Shown here in pieces: positions 23,601 to 35,219 of a DNA stretch of 64,000 nucleotides. The notes under the pieces are model-generated. The model saw only the letters and a list, made by a program, of their open reading frames with translations. It did no database searches and was not told the origin of the DNA. The translations under genes were made by a program, and so were the position numbers. Position 1 is the stretch's first letter, and every line of letters starts with the position of its first letter. The DNA lies in NCBI GenBank assembly GCA_023055355.1, contig JALJCS010000035.1:1736001-1800000 (forward strand). The letters run 5' to 3'. Source of the stretch: Agelaius tricolor (lineage: Eukaryota > Chordata > Aves > Passeriformes > Icteridae).

Positions 23601-26600
23601 CTGCCCCAGAGCAGAACAGCCCCACTGGGCAGGTCACAGAATTCACAGAATCACAGAATTCACAGAATTCACAGAATCCCAGAATCACTGGGTTGGAAGA
23701 GACCTTCAAGACCATTGAGTCCAACCAATCCCCAACACCTCAACTAAACCCTGGCCCCCAGTGCAACATCCAGGCTTTGTTAAACACACCCAGGGATGGG
23801 GACTCTGCCACCTCCCCGGGCAGCCATTCCAGAACTTTATCACCCTTTCTGTAAAACACTTTTTCCTGATATCCAACCTGTATTTCCCTTGGTGCAGCTT
23901 GAGGCTGTGTGCTCTGGCTCTGTCAGTGCTGCTGGAGACAGAGCCCAGCCCCAGCTGAGCACAGGCACCTTTCAGGAGCTGTAGAGAGTGACAAGGTCCT
24001 GACTAATGAGCACTGACAGACACCCACTGCCAGTGAGCTGCTCTGGTGCTCTCTGAGCTGTGCAGTGAGCCTTTGATCCCTGGTTCCCAGCCCAAGCTGT
24101 TCTGCTGAGGTTTGAGCACACTGCTGTGTGTATTCAGAGCTGGGTTTCTTTTTTCCTGCAGCACTTTTAAAAGCTGCTTTGCATCCTGTGCCCCAATAGC
24201 CCTCTCAGCTCTGGGCTGACCCCCTCCCCTCCCCTCAGCCCCCTCACTGATCTCATCTCTGGCTCAGGGGTGATGTCTGTGGCTGCTGCCCAGGCCCTTC
24301 CATGGGCCCTTTCAGCTGCAGGGCACAGAACAGGGCTGAGCTGACACCCTGTGCTGTGGGTCTGGGCTTGTGGGTCAGCTGCTGACCACTGGATTCTCCA
24401 GAGCCTTTTATACTTTTCCAGTGCATGGAGTGACTGATTTCTGCCCAAGGCCCTGTCCAGTGACCACTGCAGGAGCATCTCTGGTGCATTAAATCTTCAT
24501 CCACTGCAGTGCCCAATCTGCTGGTTTAGCTGTGGCTAACTGTGACCTGACCACAGCCCTTCCCAAATGTCCTCCTTGAATCTGTAGCACATGAATTTCA
24601 GATCATCAGCTGTGCCAAACCCTGGTGCAGTGTAATCAGTTAGCCTTGAATGATTCAGAATGAGGGAGTATATCCTCTATCATTCAAGGCATTAACTAAT
24701 ATATTGACTAGCAGGAAAAATTGCTTTGTAACAGGATTTGATTTATTCTTGTTTAGACTCTGAGCCATTTCCAATTCCTCTGGTGATCCAAAGCTATGCT
24801 CCTTTTTTATATTAGTCTTATCCAGACCAAATTTCTTTGGCTTGCATGTGAGAAAGCCATGGGAGATAATGTCAAAACATGCTTTGAGTCAAGCTGCATG
24901 ATATTCATTGTTTATTCCTGTACCAGAAAACTGTCATTTCTCCATAGAAGGAATTTTGGTTGGTGTGATGTGATTTGTTCTTGATAAATCCATCCTGGCT
25001 GTTGCTCACCTCCATGCTATCTTCAAAATTCATTTATATAGATTGTTTGATTGCTTGGTCCAATATCTTGCTGTCTGCTTTATAATTTCCTGGTTTCTTC
25101 TTCCCATCTCCTTTAAAGCCAGCAATTACTCTCCTTTGCCCAGTTTCCTGGAGAACCATAGATAGCTGCTATTTCTCCAGCCTTGTGTGTCTCCAAATTG
25201 TTTGGGAACATTTAACTCCTCTGAGTACCCTCTAACCTGTTCTCCAACCTGACAAGTGGGGTTTCTTCTCTTTTCTTGCTGAAGGTTCTTGGCTGAGCCA
25301 CCTGTTTGATAAAGAGCCATTTGTCTTTTTAGTGAGGATGGATTTTAAAAGGCATTAAATCCTGTAGCCATCTCAGCAGTATGCTGAGAATTATTTCTCC
25401 TGTTTATGGAACCCAGACAGCACTTTCCATTGCCTGATCCTGGCTGCAAAATTCCTTATAAGATCTTTTTCTTACGATCCTGTACATTTTGTACTGTGGA
25501 TTTGCAATTCTGCTCCAGCTGCTTTTATATTATTCTTTTATATTTATCCTTAAGATTTTAGTCTCTTTCAACTATGTACAATTTTTTGTGCTATTTCTTC
25601 TTGCAGCTCAGCTTAGCTAAGAGCTTGTCTAAGTTGAGCTGTAGCTTTTCTTCACCAGGGGATAAGATTATATTTGTATTCTTGATGTCATCTGCCCTCA
25701 AGGCTGACTTTCTTGGCCCTTATGGATGATGTTCCTGTAGCTCTGTGTGCCTCTCTGTTCCCAAAGCCATGAGGGAGCTGGCCCAAGGCTCCAGGACCGT
25801 GTCCAGCACCAGCCCAGCTGCAGTGACTGCAAAGCAGATTTTCCCAGCCCCACATCACAGCTTGGGTGGGGAACCACAGAGCACAGGGGCTGCAAGGCTG
25901 CAGGAAGGTTAAGCCTCTGGCTGACCTGGGTTCAGAGCCTGAGTTCATTGCTTGTTCTGCCTGATGTCTCACCCCAGAGTGCTGGGCCTCCCACAGAAGC
26001 CACTGCTGCCAGGGCATTCTGAGCATCTCAGAGGTGACATGGTGGGCAGGGCCACCGCTCCCAGGGAATAGTGTCACCCTTCCTATGTTCTCAGGACACT
26101 TCAGGCATCAGAAGCTCAGTGGTGATGGCAAAGGGCACAGAGTGGGTGCAGTGAACACTCAGCAGCTTCGTGCACGTTGTTCCCTCTCTGAAGAACTTCT
26201 GCCCAAGAACAAGCCAGTATTTCAGGGATGAGAAATGTCATTTAGGAGCTCGCTCAACCCAGCTTGTAATAAATCCAAAAGAATCATGGGATGGCACAGG
26301 GGCAGGGGCTCTCAGTACTTTGGTGCTGCTCCAGGCAGGTAACTTTGCATTTGTGTTCTGCAGACTGAAGATTATCTCAAGCACAAGATCAGAAGCAGGC
26401 CTGAGCGCTCAGACCTGGTCAATATGCACATTCTGCAAGGTAAGAGCTTCTCCCACATGCTCCCTGTGTCTCCTGCCCTGGGACTTGTGTTCCTCCTGCC
26501 CTTCTTGTGTTCCTTCAGGAATCTCATTGCCATTACTTTGTTCCAGCTGCCCATGGGGGACAGACTCAAATGGGACATGTTGTATGAAATTGTGTCCAGA

Positions 26601-29600
26601 GCTGGTGTTAGGAAGCAGGACACACTTTTATTCCCTGACAGGCACAGTCCCAAGGCCACCCAGTCTTTCTCCCATCTCTGGCAGTGTAAGATGCTCTAAG
26701 GAACAGCTGTGAGAGAGAATTCTGTTACACACCGGTGCCAATATCTGATCATGAAGAGTAAACCAAGGGAATTTGTTGTCCAGGGCACTGAAATTCCTAT
26801 AGCAGATCATTGTAGCCCCTTCCCAAGGCTGACCATATTTTGTGCTGCTGTAATTCTGGATATTCTGTGTGACAGCCCATGCAGTCAGTGACCCAGGCAG
26901 GGCAGTATGAAAAGCCCTGCTATCAGTCTGTGAGCCACAGCAGCTCTCTCCTCTCCTCTCCTCTCTCATCCTGCTGTTCCCTCTCAGGCAGAGGGCTGGC
27001 AGGGCTGGATCCCATCATAGACAGCAGAACACCACAGTGTCCCTCGTTATCTCCAGAGATAACAAGATCCTTAGAGACAGAGAGGATGTGCAGCCTCCCT
27101 CCCTCCTTGAGTCCTGTCACTTGCCTGGAAGCAGCAGATCACTCTCTGGCAGCTGTGAATGCTGCCCTCTGCTCTCAGCATGGATGCAATCTGTATTTCC
27201 TTTTCCCTCTGGCAGGCAGGAGGGCTGAGCCTGGGTCCTGTGCTGGATCAGTGTTGCTCCCTTGCTTTTCCCCGGGGTTTCCATCCCAAAAATAAGCTAG
27301 CACCATTGCTTGTTGAAGAAATGAAGGGTGTGATTCCCTTAGGTTAAATAATGGAGCTGGGGGGCTGTTCCCAGACATGGAGGCAGCTGCAGTCCCTGGG
27401 CATGGACAGGGACAGAGGGACAGAGACTGCAGAGAGCAGAGAGTGCCTGGCTGTGCACACAGCAAGGTGCATGTGCTGCCCCACAGCCCCTTCCCTGCAG
27501 CCTCTGCCCTCACCTCTGTCCATCCTGCTCTGCAGTTCAGAGCTCTGTCTTGGCATAGCCATTTTGTGGATTTGACTTACGAATCCATTTTGTTCACAAC
27601 TGGAGCCAGAGGTGATTGGAACTGGCCAGGTGGCACAGTTTGCATCATCCAGGTGCTTTACAGGCCTCCCTTCTGTTACAGTTCACCTGGAGGAGCTCAT
27701 TTGTGTTCACTGAATGGCCCTAGAGCAGCTCTCTTGACCTCCTGTAGGGAATTTCCATGGTGTCAAGCCCTGTAGCTCATGTTCCCTACAGTATCTGTTC
27801 CAGAGTGTCCAGGCTTTGAAGAAAGAACAACCTACATGCAGCTGCTCTTAGTTTAGACCCTCCAGGGTTTAGAAATGATCTGGTTTAGGATCCCACTCCC
27901 TCACTACTCATGCCTGATCCAAGAGAGGAGCCAGATAGCTTTGTTCAGGAAGTCTTTCTGTTTAAGTTGATATTCTTCTGTCACCCTTTAACAACTGGGG
28001 TTTTCTCAGCTGGCTTTAGTGGGGCTGCAGCCTCCAGATCTCCCTGCCTCTGATCTGCTCCTCCCCAGCTCATTTTTCCCTGAAGGCCTGGAGCACTGTA
28101 ATTATGTCACCTCCAAAAGTCCACAGCCCAAGACTCAGCATTTTTAATTCCTGTAAGCCATTTCCTCCAGGCATCAAGCACTTCCAGTGGTTCTATTCTC
28201 CAGCTGTTTCCCATCTGCACTAGCCCAAAAGGGGCCAGTGTGCTCCTGGCAGGGAGGGGCTGGAGAGCCCTTTGGCCCTTGTTGGTGGCAGCTTGCTGAT
28301 GAAGTTTCCATCACAGGTCACTCCTGGGCCTTGCAGAGGATGGTCCAGCTGTAGGCTGGGTTTGCAAGCCCAGGATGGTAGAGAGAGGCTCTTGTTTGGG
28401 AATGGAGAAGCTGGGCCTGAGGCTCAGAGATGTCCCAGATCAGCCCCACCCAGTGTGGCAGAGCAGATCCTGCTGTGCTGAGCCACGCTCAGGTAGCACA
28501 GCCCCAGGGGCTGTGCTGAAGGGCACCACATGGTCAGCTGGCTCCTGCTCTGTGCCAAAGCCCTCTGCTCATGAAAAACCTACTGCTAGGAAGGGAATCC
28601 TGAGTGCTGTGCCCATAGCAGCCCCTGGTGCTGATGCCTCTGTTTGGCCTTTCAGACTCAGCTGCAGAGGGGTCCATCCAGTCCACTCAAATGAAGCTGA
28701 AAAGAGCCCGGTTGGCGGATGACCTCAATGAGAAGATCGCGCTCAGGCCGGGTCCTTTGGAGCTGGTGGAGAAGAATATTATTCCTGTGGACTCAGCTGT
28801 GAAAGAGGCCATAAAAGGTACTGACAGTGACTGTGAGTGATGGGTGTGTGCATGGAGTGGGGCAGGGGCTGCAACAGTGACTGCAGGAAGGGACCAGCCT
28901 GGATGTAAGAGCTGCTTTTATTGCTTAAATTTAATTATTTTCAGAGTAACCATCCCAGTCCAGCACAGCCTGTGAGCACAGAGCTCTCATCTTAGAGCAG
29001 TGACACAAACATGCACCAGTTCTCAGCCACATTCCCCCAGAAAGAACCTCCTTTCTTACACCCCTTCCCTCCCCAAGGCTCTGAGCACAGAAGTGATGCT
29101 GTTGGACAGAGGACACTCCTCCCTTCAGCATGGGAGAGAACCTGAGTGCACAGGGGTTGGTGGTGAGACCAGCCCAGATTCTCCCACTCGTGCCCTGCCA
29201 AGCTCTCACATCCCAATAAATGGGGGTGGAGTGGCCCCAGTTCAGGAAGGCTGAGGGTTCTCTTTTATTTTTTACCACTGGTGCTGGTGGTATTCAGGAC
29301 CCAGCAGAGCAGAGTGCTGCATCCCTGGGGTGTGGAGCATCCCTGGGGTGCTAAATTGCTGGAGAATATAAACAGGGCACACTCCTACCAGCCAGACCCA
29401 GCAATTCTCTTATTCCTAACCTTGGTTTTCTTCCATCACCTCCTCCCACCAGAGGAGGGAGGAAGAATCATCCACAATTACTTCCCCCATGCTGCTGCAG
29501 GGAAGCTGCTGTAGGAGCCAACACAGAGCAGAAAGGTGACTCAAATTTCACCAGGGCTCAGTGCCAGGACAGGGAGATCCAAAAGCAGAGAAAGGAGCAG

Positions 29601-32600
29601 GAAAGCCAGCAGGGTCCTGCAGTGACAGGGCAGCAACTCTTATTTTTGAAGTCTGGGGCTGTGTCCACATGTCCAAACTGGCACTCAGGTCTCCAATGAG
29701 GCACTGAGAGCTGCTCTGTTCTGTTGCTCTTGTTCTGTTGCTCACAGTTCCTCAATTAATGGGATCATTTCCATTGGCATAATCCCATTTGAAGTGTCTG
29801 TTCTGGAGCTCAGAACAGGCTGGGGACAATGGCAGGGTTTTGGGGAAGAAAGGGTTTTGGAGTGACAGGAGAGATGCCAAAAATGAGAGTTGAAACAGGA
29901 AGCACTTTGATTTTTATTTCATCTCAGAAACCATATTAAATGACATGAAATACTCCAGGCTCAGATACTGCTCTGTCCTGCCCCATAACTATTCCTGCTC
30001 TTGGTTTGGGGCTGTGAAATGCAGGCTGTGTATGTACAGCAGCTTCTCCAGCCTGGCCCTGGAGCTGCTCCATTCCCAGCGTGTTGCAGCTCTCCTATTT
30101 GAAGGTGAAATGTTCCAGGACTCTGCCTGAAGAGGAATTTTTAAGGAGAGTTCAAGTAAAATCTCCCCAGCCACTCAGTATAGGAGAGTACAGTGGAAAA
30201 AAAAAAAAAAGGTTCAAAAAATCTCCCCCTTTATAAACATTTGAGGCAGTGTGAGCATGACTTTATCCCCTGGAGCTGAGGTTTGGAGACTGGAGAAATG
30301 AGCTTGAGTCTTGAATACAGCATCTCTCCAGATGCCTTGTCAGGGGCTGGTGGTAAACAGAGATTTACGGGACCAAACTGTTAAAAAGTCTGGCTTAAAA
30401 ATTATTTGTTCGGTTTTAAATTTCTCCCTTTCACAATGCTGTTCTATCACATTGCTGGGGAAAAACGTGTCCTTGTAAGCCAGTTCCATCCCATTTAGGG
30501 TCAAACATGCAGCTCATTAGGGTCCAGCATGAAGTTGCTTGGTACCATAGGGTGCCGTTGAGTAGAAGGTGGTGCAGAAACCATCCCTCAGGTCCCTGCA
30601 GAAGAAAGGCCCAAGTTGAAGGATTCTCAAGCTCCTTTTGGGAGTCAGAGGCACCTTGTGGTACTCACAGTTTGGGGCAAAGGGCTGAACACATAGCGGA
30701 GATGAGTACTGGCACTTCTGAACGTTAAGCCTTTTGTTTTTGCAATACCAGAAAGATGACAGGGTTTAAAATCATTTTACTTTAACCTTGGAATCTCAAC
30801 TGTTTATACAGTGGAAAGTTCAGCTGACGTGTTCCTCTAATCACCTCCGGCAGGGTGAGCAGAAAGTGCCAGACCCCAACCGAAAGCCCAAACGTCCCAG
30901 TGACAGGAGGCCGCCAGTGCCCTGCATAGCTGAGCAGTGATACAAGGAACTTTTTTTACCAGGTCCTTGTCATCACTTTGTCCAATGCGCTCCAGAGGAC
31001 AATACCCAGTGCATTAGAAACAGCCTGGAGCAAACACCATCCTGCCTGAGATTACAGCAGGGACACGGGACTGAGAAACAATACGCTCAGGCAGGGCTGG
31101 GTGAGAGCAGGGCAGATAAGGGAAGCATTCCCCATTGGCACAGCCCTGTGGTATCAAGCAGCAGGATGCAGCACATTCCTGTCATGCTGTGTCCTGAAGG
31201 TCCCTTGTGCTCCCAGCTTTGGCACCACTTCCCAACACACACTCCCCTGCCAGCGCAGCAGGAGCCCTGCAGCTCCACAAGTCCCCCTTGCTTGGAGTGA
31301 TTTGTCCCAAGAGGGGATGTCCATGGTGGCCTGCAGCTCCCATGCAGCCCAGGTGGCCCAGGCAATGCTGCAGCTCCTCAGGGACCTTGTTTGGGTGCTG
31401 CCTCTGATGGAGAGTACACAGAGCCTCTTTCCAGGGACAGCAAGTTGAACACGGCTTATCTCATTTCCCCAGCCCATGTCTGGGCAGCAGCTCAGGCAGG
31501 GAGCAAGGGCTCTGTCCTGGCCCACCCTGGCACCAGCAGCCACAGGGAGTGCAGATAACCCTTATCTCTCAGATAGGGGCAGGGGTCAGAGCAGGAGGTG
31601 CGTGTCGTTGAGAAGGTGCACATTGCTTGAGCAGCAGCAGGGACAGGTGGAAGCTTGTCCCCAGGCCCTTCCTATTTCCCCATTTGTCACCTCACTATCA
31701 GCGTGCCAAGCTGCCTGACAAATGCCAGACATGAGCACGAGGAGATTACGAGTGTGGCCACGCTGCTCCTTCCTCTACCCCCACCTGCAGCTCTCCCGAG
31801 GCTCACATGAGACCTTTTTTTCTCAGCACTTTATTTGTCATCAAACCTCGGGGTCAAGAGCCCTTGCCCATCTGACTAGCAGATAACAGTGCAGGAGCTG
31901 TGCAGGCAGGGCAGCCTGGGGCTGTCGGGCAGGCAGCAGAAGTGGTTGGAACTGTGTCCTGTGGGTGAAACCTGTGCACAGAGACAGGATGTGGGAGTCT
32001 CTGTGCACCTGCAGCCACATCCACTTTTGTTGGCTCTTGTGCTGTGAGCAGATGGATCACATTCTGAGCTGATTTCAACCTCACTCCTTCTGCTGAGGAC
32101 AGAGTCCCTGCATGGTGTGGGTGTTCAGCTGGGGTGCTCAGCTCAGGGAGGGTGAATGGTGCCCCTTCTCCCGTCCCAGCCCAGTGGAGGGGTGGGATGG
32201 CAGAGCCCCTCCTGCACCAGCCCCACCTGTCTGCACCAGCCCTGCTGTGCTGGTGGAATGGGCTCCTCCATCCCCTCCTCTCTCCTGTCCCAAGGAACAA
32301 GAGCCATGATCCTGGTTCCTTCAACCCCTCCTCTCTCCCTGTCCAAGGAACAAGGGCCATGGTCCTGGCTCCTCAGATCCCTCATCTCTCCCACAGGACA
32401 CAGTCTATGGTCCCAGCTCCTCCATCCCCTCCTCTCTCCTGTCCCAAGGAACAAGGGCCATGATCCTGGCTCCTCCATCCCCTCCTCTCTCCTGTCCCAA
32501 GGAACAAGGGCCATGATCCTGGCTCCTCAGATCCCTCTTCTCTCCCACAGGACACACTCCATGGTCCCAACTCCTCCATCCCCTCCTCTCTCCCTGTCCA

Positions 32601-35186
32601 AGGAACAAGGGCCATGATCCTGGCTCCTCCATCCCCGCCTCTCTCCCTGTCCCGAGTGCCCTGTCCATGGCTCGGGTACCCCTGCTCTCCCCCAGCCGCG
32701 GGGCACCCCCGGAGGTGCCCGAGCCCCCCGTGTGCCCTCACGCAGGGCCGGGGAGGGTGCGGTGGGCGCGGCCCAGCTCCCCACAGGCTCACCCCGTGCC
32801 CCGTCGCTCCCCGCAGGCTCTGACCGTGGCCCCTCTGCCCCCGCAGGCTCCCAGGGCGGCTTTCCCCGGCAGAGCGACGCCTTCGCCTTCGAGGAGGACA
32901 GCAGCAACGACGGGCTGTCCCCGGAGCGGCCCCGCAGCCGCGGCTCCCCGGGCCCCGCCGAGCCGCCCCCCGGCTCCAAGGCCCCGGAGCCGCCCCCCGC
33001 CGGCCCTGCCGGGGCTCCTCAGGTAGGGAGAGCCCTCCTGGGGCCGGGGGACATGCGGGGGGACAGACCCGTGTGGCACAGGGGGTGGCACAGGGGATGG
33101 CACACACAGGGGATAGCACAGGAGAGCGACACGTGGGGTCCCGGGCCGGGGAGGTGATTCCTGCTCTGTGCTCAGCACTGATGAGGCTCCACCTTGAGTG
33201 CTGTGTCCAGTCCTGGATCCCTCAATTTGGGAAGGATGTGGGAATGCTGGAGCGTGTCCAGAAGAGGCAACGAGGATGGTGAGGGGTCTGGAACACAAGT
33301 CCTGTAGGAGCGGCTGAGGGAGCTGGGGTTGTTTAGCCCGAAGAAGAGGAGGTTCAGGGGAGACTCATCACTCCCTACAGCTCCCTGACAGGAGGGTGCA
33401 GCCAGGGGCGGTTGGGCTCTTCTCCCAGGGAACAGGGACAGGACAAGAGGACACAGCCTTCAGCTGCATCAGGGGAGCTTCAGACTGGACATTAGGAAGA
33501 AATTCTTCACTGAAAGAGTGGTTGGGCATTGGAATGGGCTGCCCAGGGAGGCGGTGGAGTCACCATCCCTGGAGGTGTTTAAGAGCCTGGATGTGGCACT
33601 CAATGCCATGATTTGGTTGACAAGGTGGTGTTAGGTCACAGGTTGGGATCGATGATGTCAAAGGTCTTTTCCAGCTGTGTTAATTCTGTGATTCTGTGAC
33701 ATTCTGTGACATTCTGTGTCGTTCTGTGTATCTGGCACCGTGGGGGGACCGCGCTGCGCGGGGCCGGCGCGCCCACTGCCGGCCGGCGGGGGCATTGCAG
33801 CCCCGGCGAGCGCCGGGCCAGGGTGGAGAGAGGGACTGGGGGGAACTGGGGGAAACTGGGGGGAACTGGGGAAACTGGGGGAATGGAGAGGCTGGGGAAA
33901 CGGGGGGACTGGGAGGAAATTGAGGGAGTGTGTAGGCTGGGAGAACGGGGGACTGGGGGGTAATGGGGGAGCTGGAGTGGATTGAGGCAGACTGGAAGGG
34001 CTGGGATGGACGGGGAGGAAAGGGAGGAACTGGGGCAGACTGGGGTGGGGGAGGACCAAAAGGATTTTGGCAATCCACGGGTCAGCTGGGAAGAGTGGGC
34101 TGGTCTGGAGGATGCTGAGGGGCTGTGAGCAAGGATACAGGGCTCAGGTGAAATTGGGAGGGCTGGAAAACCAAGAAGGAGTGTGGAGGCAGAGGACTGG
34201 GAAAGGACTGGGATAGCCTGAGGGTGTGGCTGGGATAGACATGACGGGGCTGGGATGCACTGAGGCATCTGTGGGGATTTGGGACAACACGGGGTGAGAA
34301 AACGGGGCACCAGGAGCCCGAATCCAGGCTGGCCAGCCCTGGCTCCGGCCCCACAGCCCCTGTCACCTCTCCCTTGCAGGATCGTCCCCCCAGTGCCGAT
34401 GGGCACGCTCCGGACGCTGCCCCGGGGCAGGGCAGCCAGTGCGACAGCCCCAAGCAGCCCGCGGGGCAGGAGAGCCCCACACTCCCGCTGCCCTCTGCCG
34501 TGAAGGTAACGCCGCTGCCTCCAGATGCCCAGGAGAGGAACCAGCCCGGGGCAAACAAGCCTGGAGTGCCCATGTGCTGTGCCACAAACGGGTGGGAGCT
34601 ATGGCTTCTGGCCTTAAAGGCTTTGAATAATTCAGACAACCTTGTGTAGAAAACTAATTTAAATAATTGCGTGATGGTACAAGATACAATATTACGCCTT
34701 GCTAGAGGCAATTGCTTGAGTCCTGCACTGAAAACATCCCCTGGGGCTGGAGCAGGAGGAGATACCAGGCCACACTGGGGCACCTTCCAGCAGGGAGGGT
34801 CATTCTCCATCTCATGTGCTCTCCAGCCCAGCTGAGATGGGACACAGTGCCAAGGGAGTGCCCCACATCCAGGCTCAGCAGGTCTTGGAGCTGGGTGCCA
34901 GCAGGAGCTGCCTTTGTTCTGTCGCTGGTCCCTGGGGTCCCATGGGGATGACAGAAGCTCTTCTCACCCCTAATTCCTTTCCTTCCTTCCAACAGTCCAA
35001 ATCATCCAGTGACAACAAGAACCGTCACAAAAAGCCCAAGGACACCAAGCCCAAAGTGAAGAAGCTCAAGTACCACCAGTACATCCCTCCAGACCAGAAA
35101 GCAGAAAAGTCCCCTCCACCCATGGATTCTGCCTATGCCAGACTGCTCCAGCAACAGCAGCTCTTCCTGCAGCTCCAGATCCTCAG

Positions 35187-35219
<33 letters not shown>

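Larger units (their letters stand above)
21834..26363 (+). other. MYOCD: MYOCD intron 3 (4.5 kb)
   Basis: Holds an antisense CR1 fragment (about 23633-24000) and an antisense ancient L3/CR1-type LINE relic (about 24480-25660). The rest is single-copy sequence without a recognisable feature. Confidence 0.9.
28818..32846 (+). other. MYOCD: MYOCD intron 5 (4.0 kb)
   Basis: Holds a poly-A run at 30196-30211, a 63-bp-type minisatellite at 32268-32655 and, at its 3' end, three tandem acceptor sites 30 nt apart (see findings). The AT-rich single-copy block at 30720-30850 could be a conserved element. Nothing else recognised. Confidence 0.9.
33023..34379 (+). other. MYOCD: MYOCD intron 6 (1.36 kb)
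   Basis: Mostly occupied by a CR1 element (33155-33725), a short CpG-rich segment (33730-33830) and a GGAACTGGG-type tandem repeat (33830-34055). The last 320 bp are G-rich single-copy sequence. Confidence 0.9.

Noticed and set aside
32381..33298. Long minus-strand frames over exon 6
   Set aside because: GC-rich shadows opposite MYOCD exon 6 and the intron 5 minisatellite; no homology.
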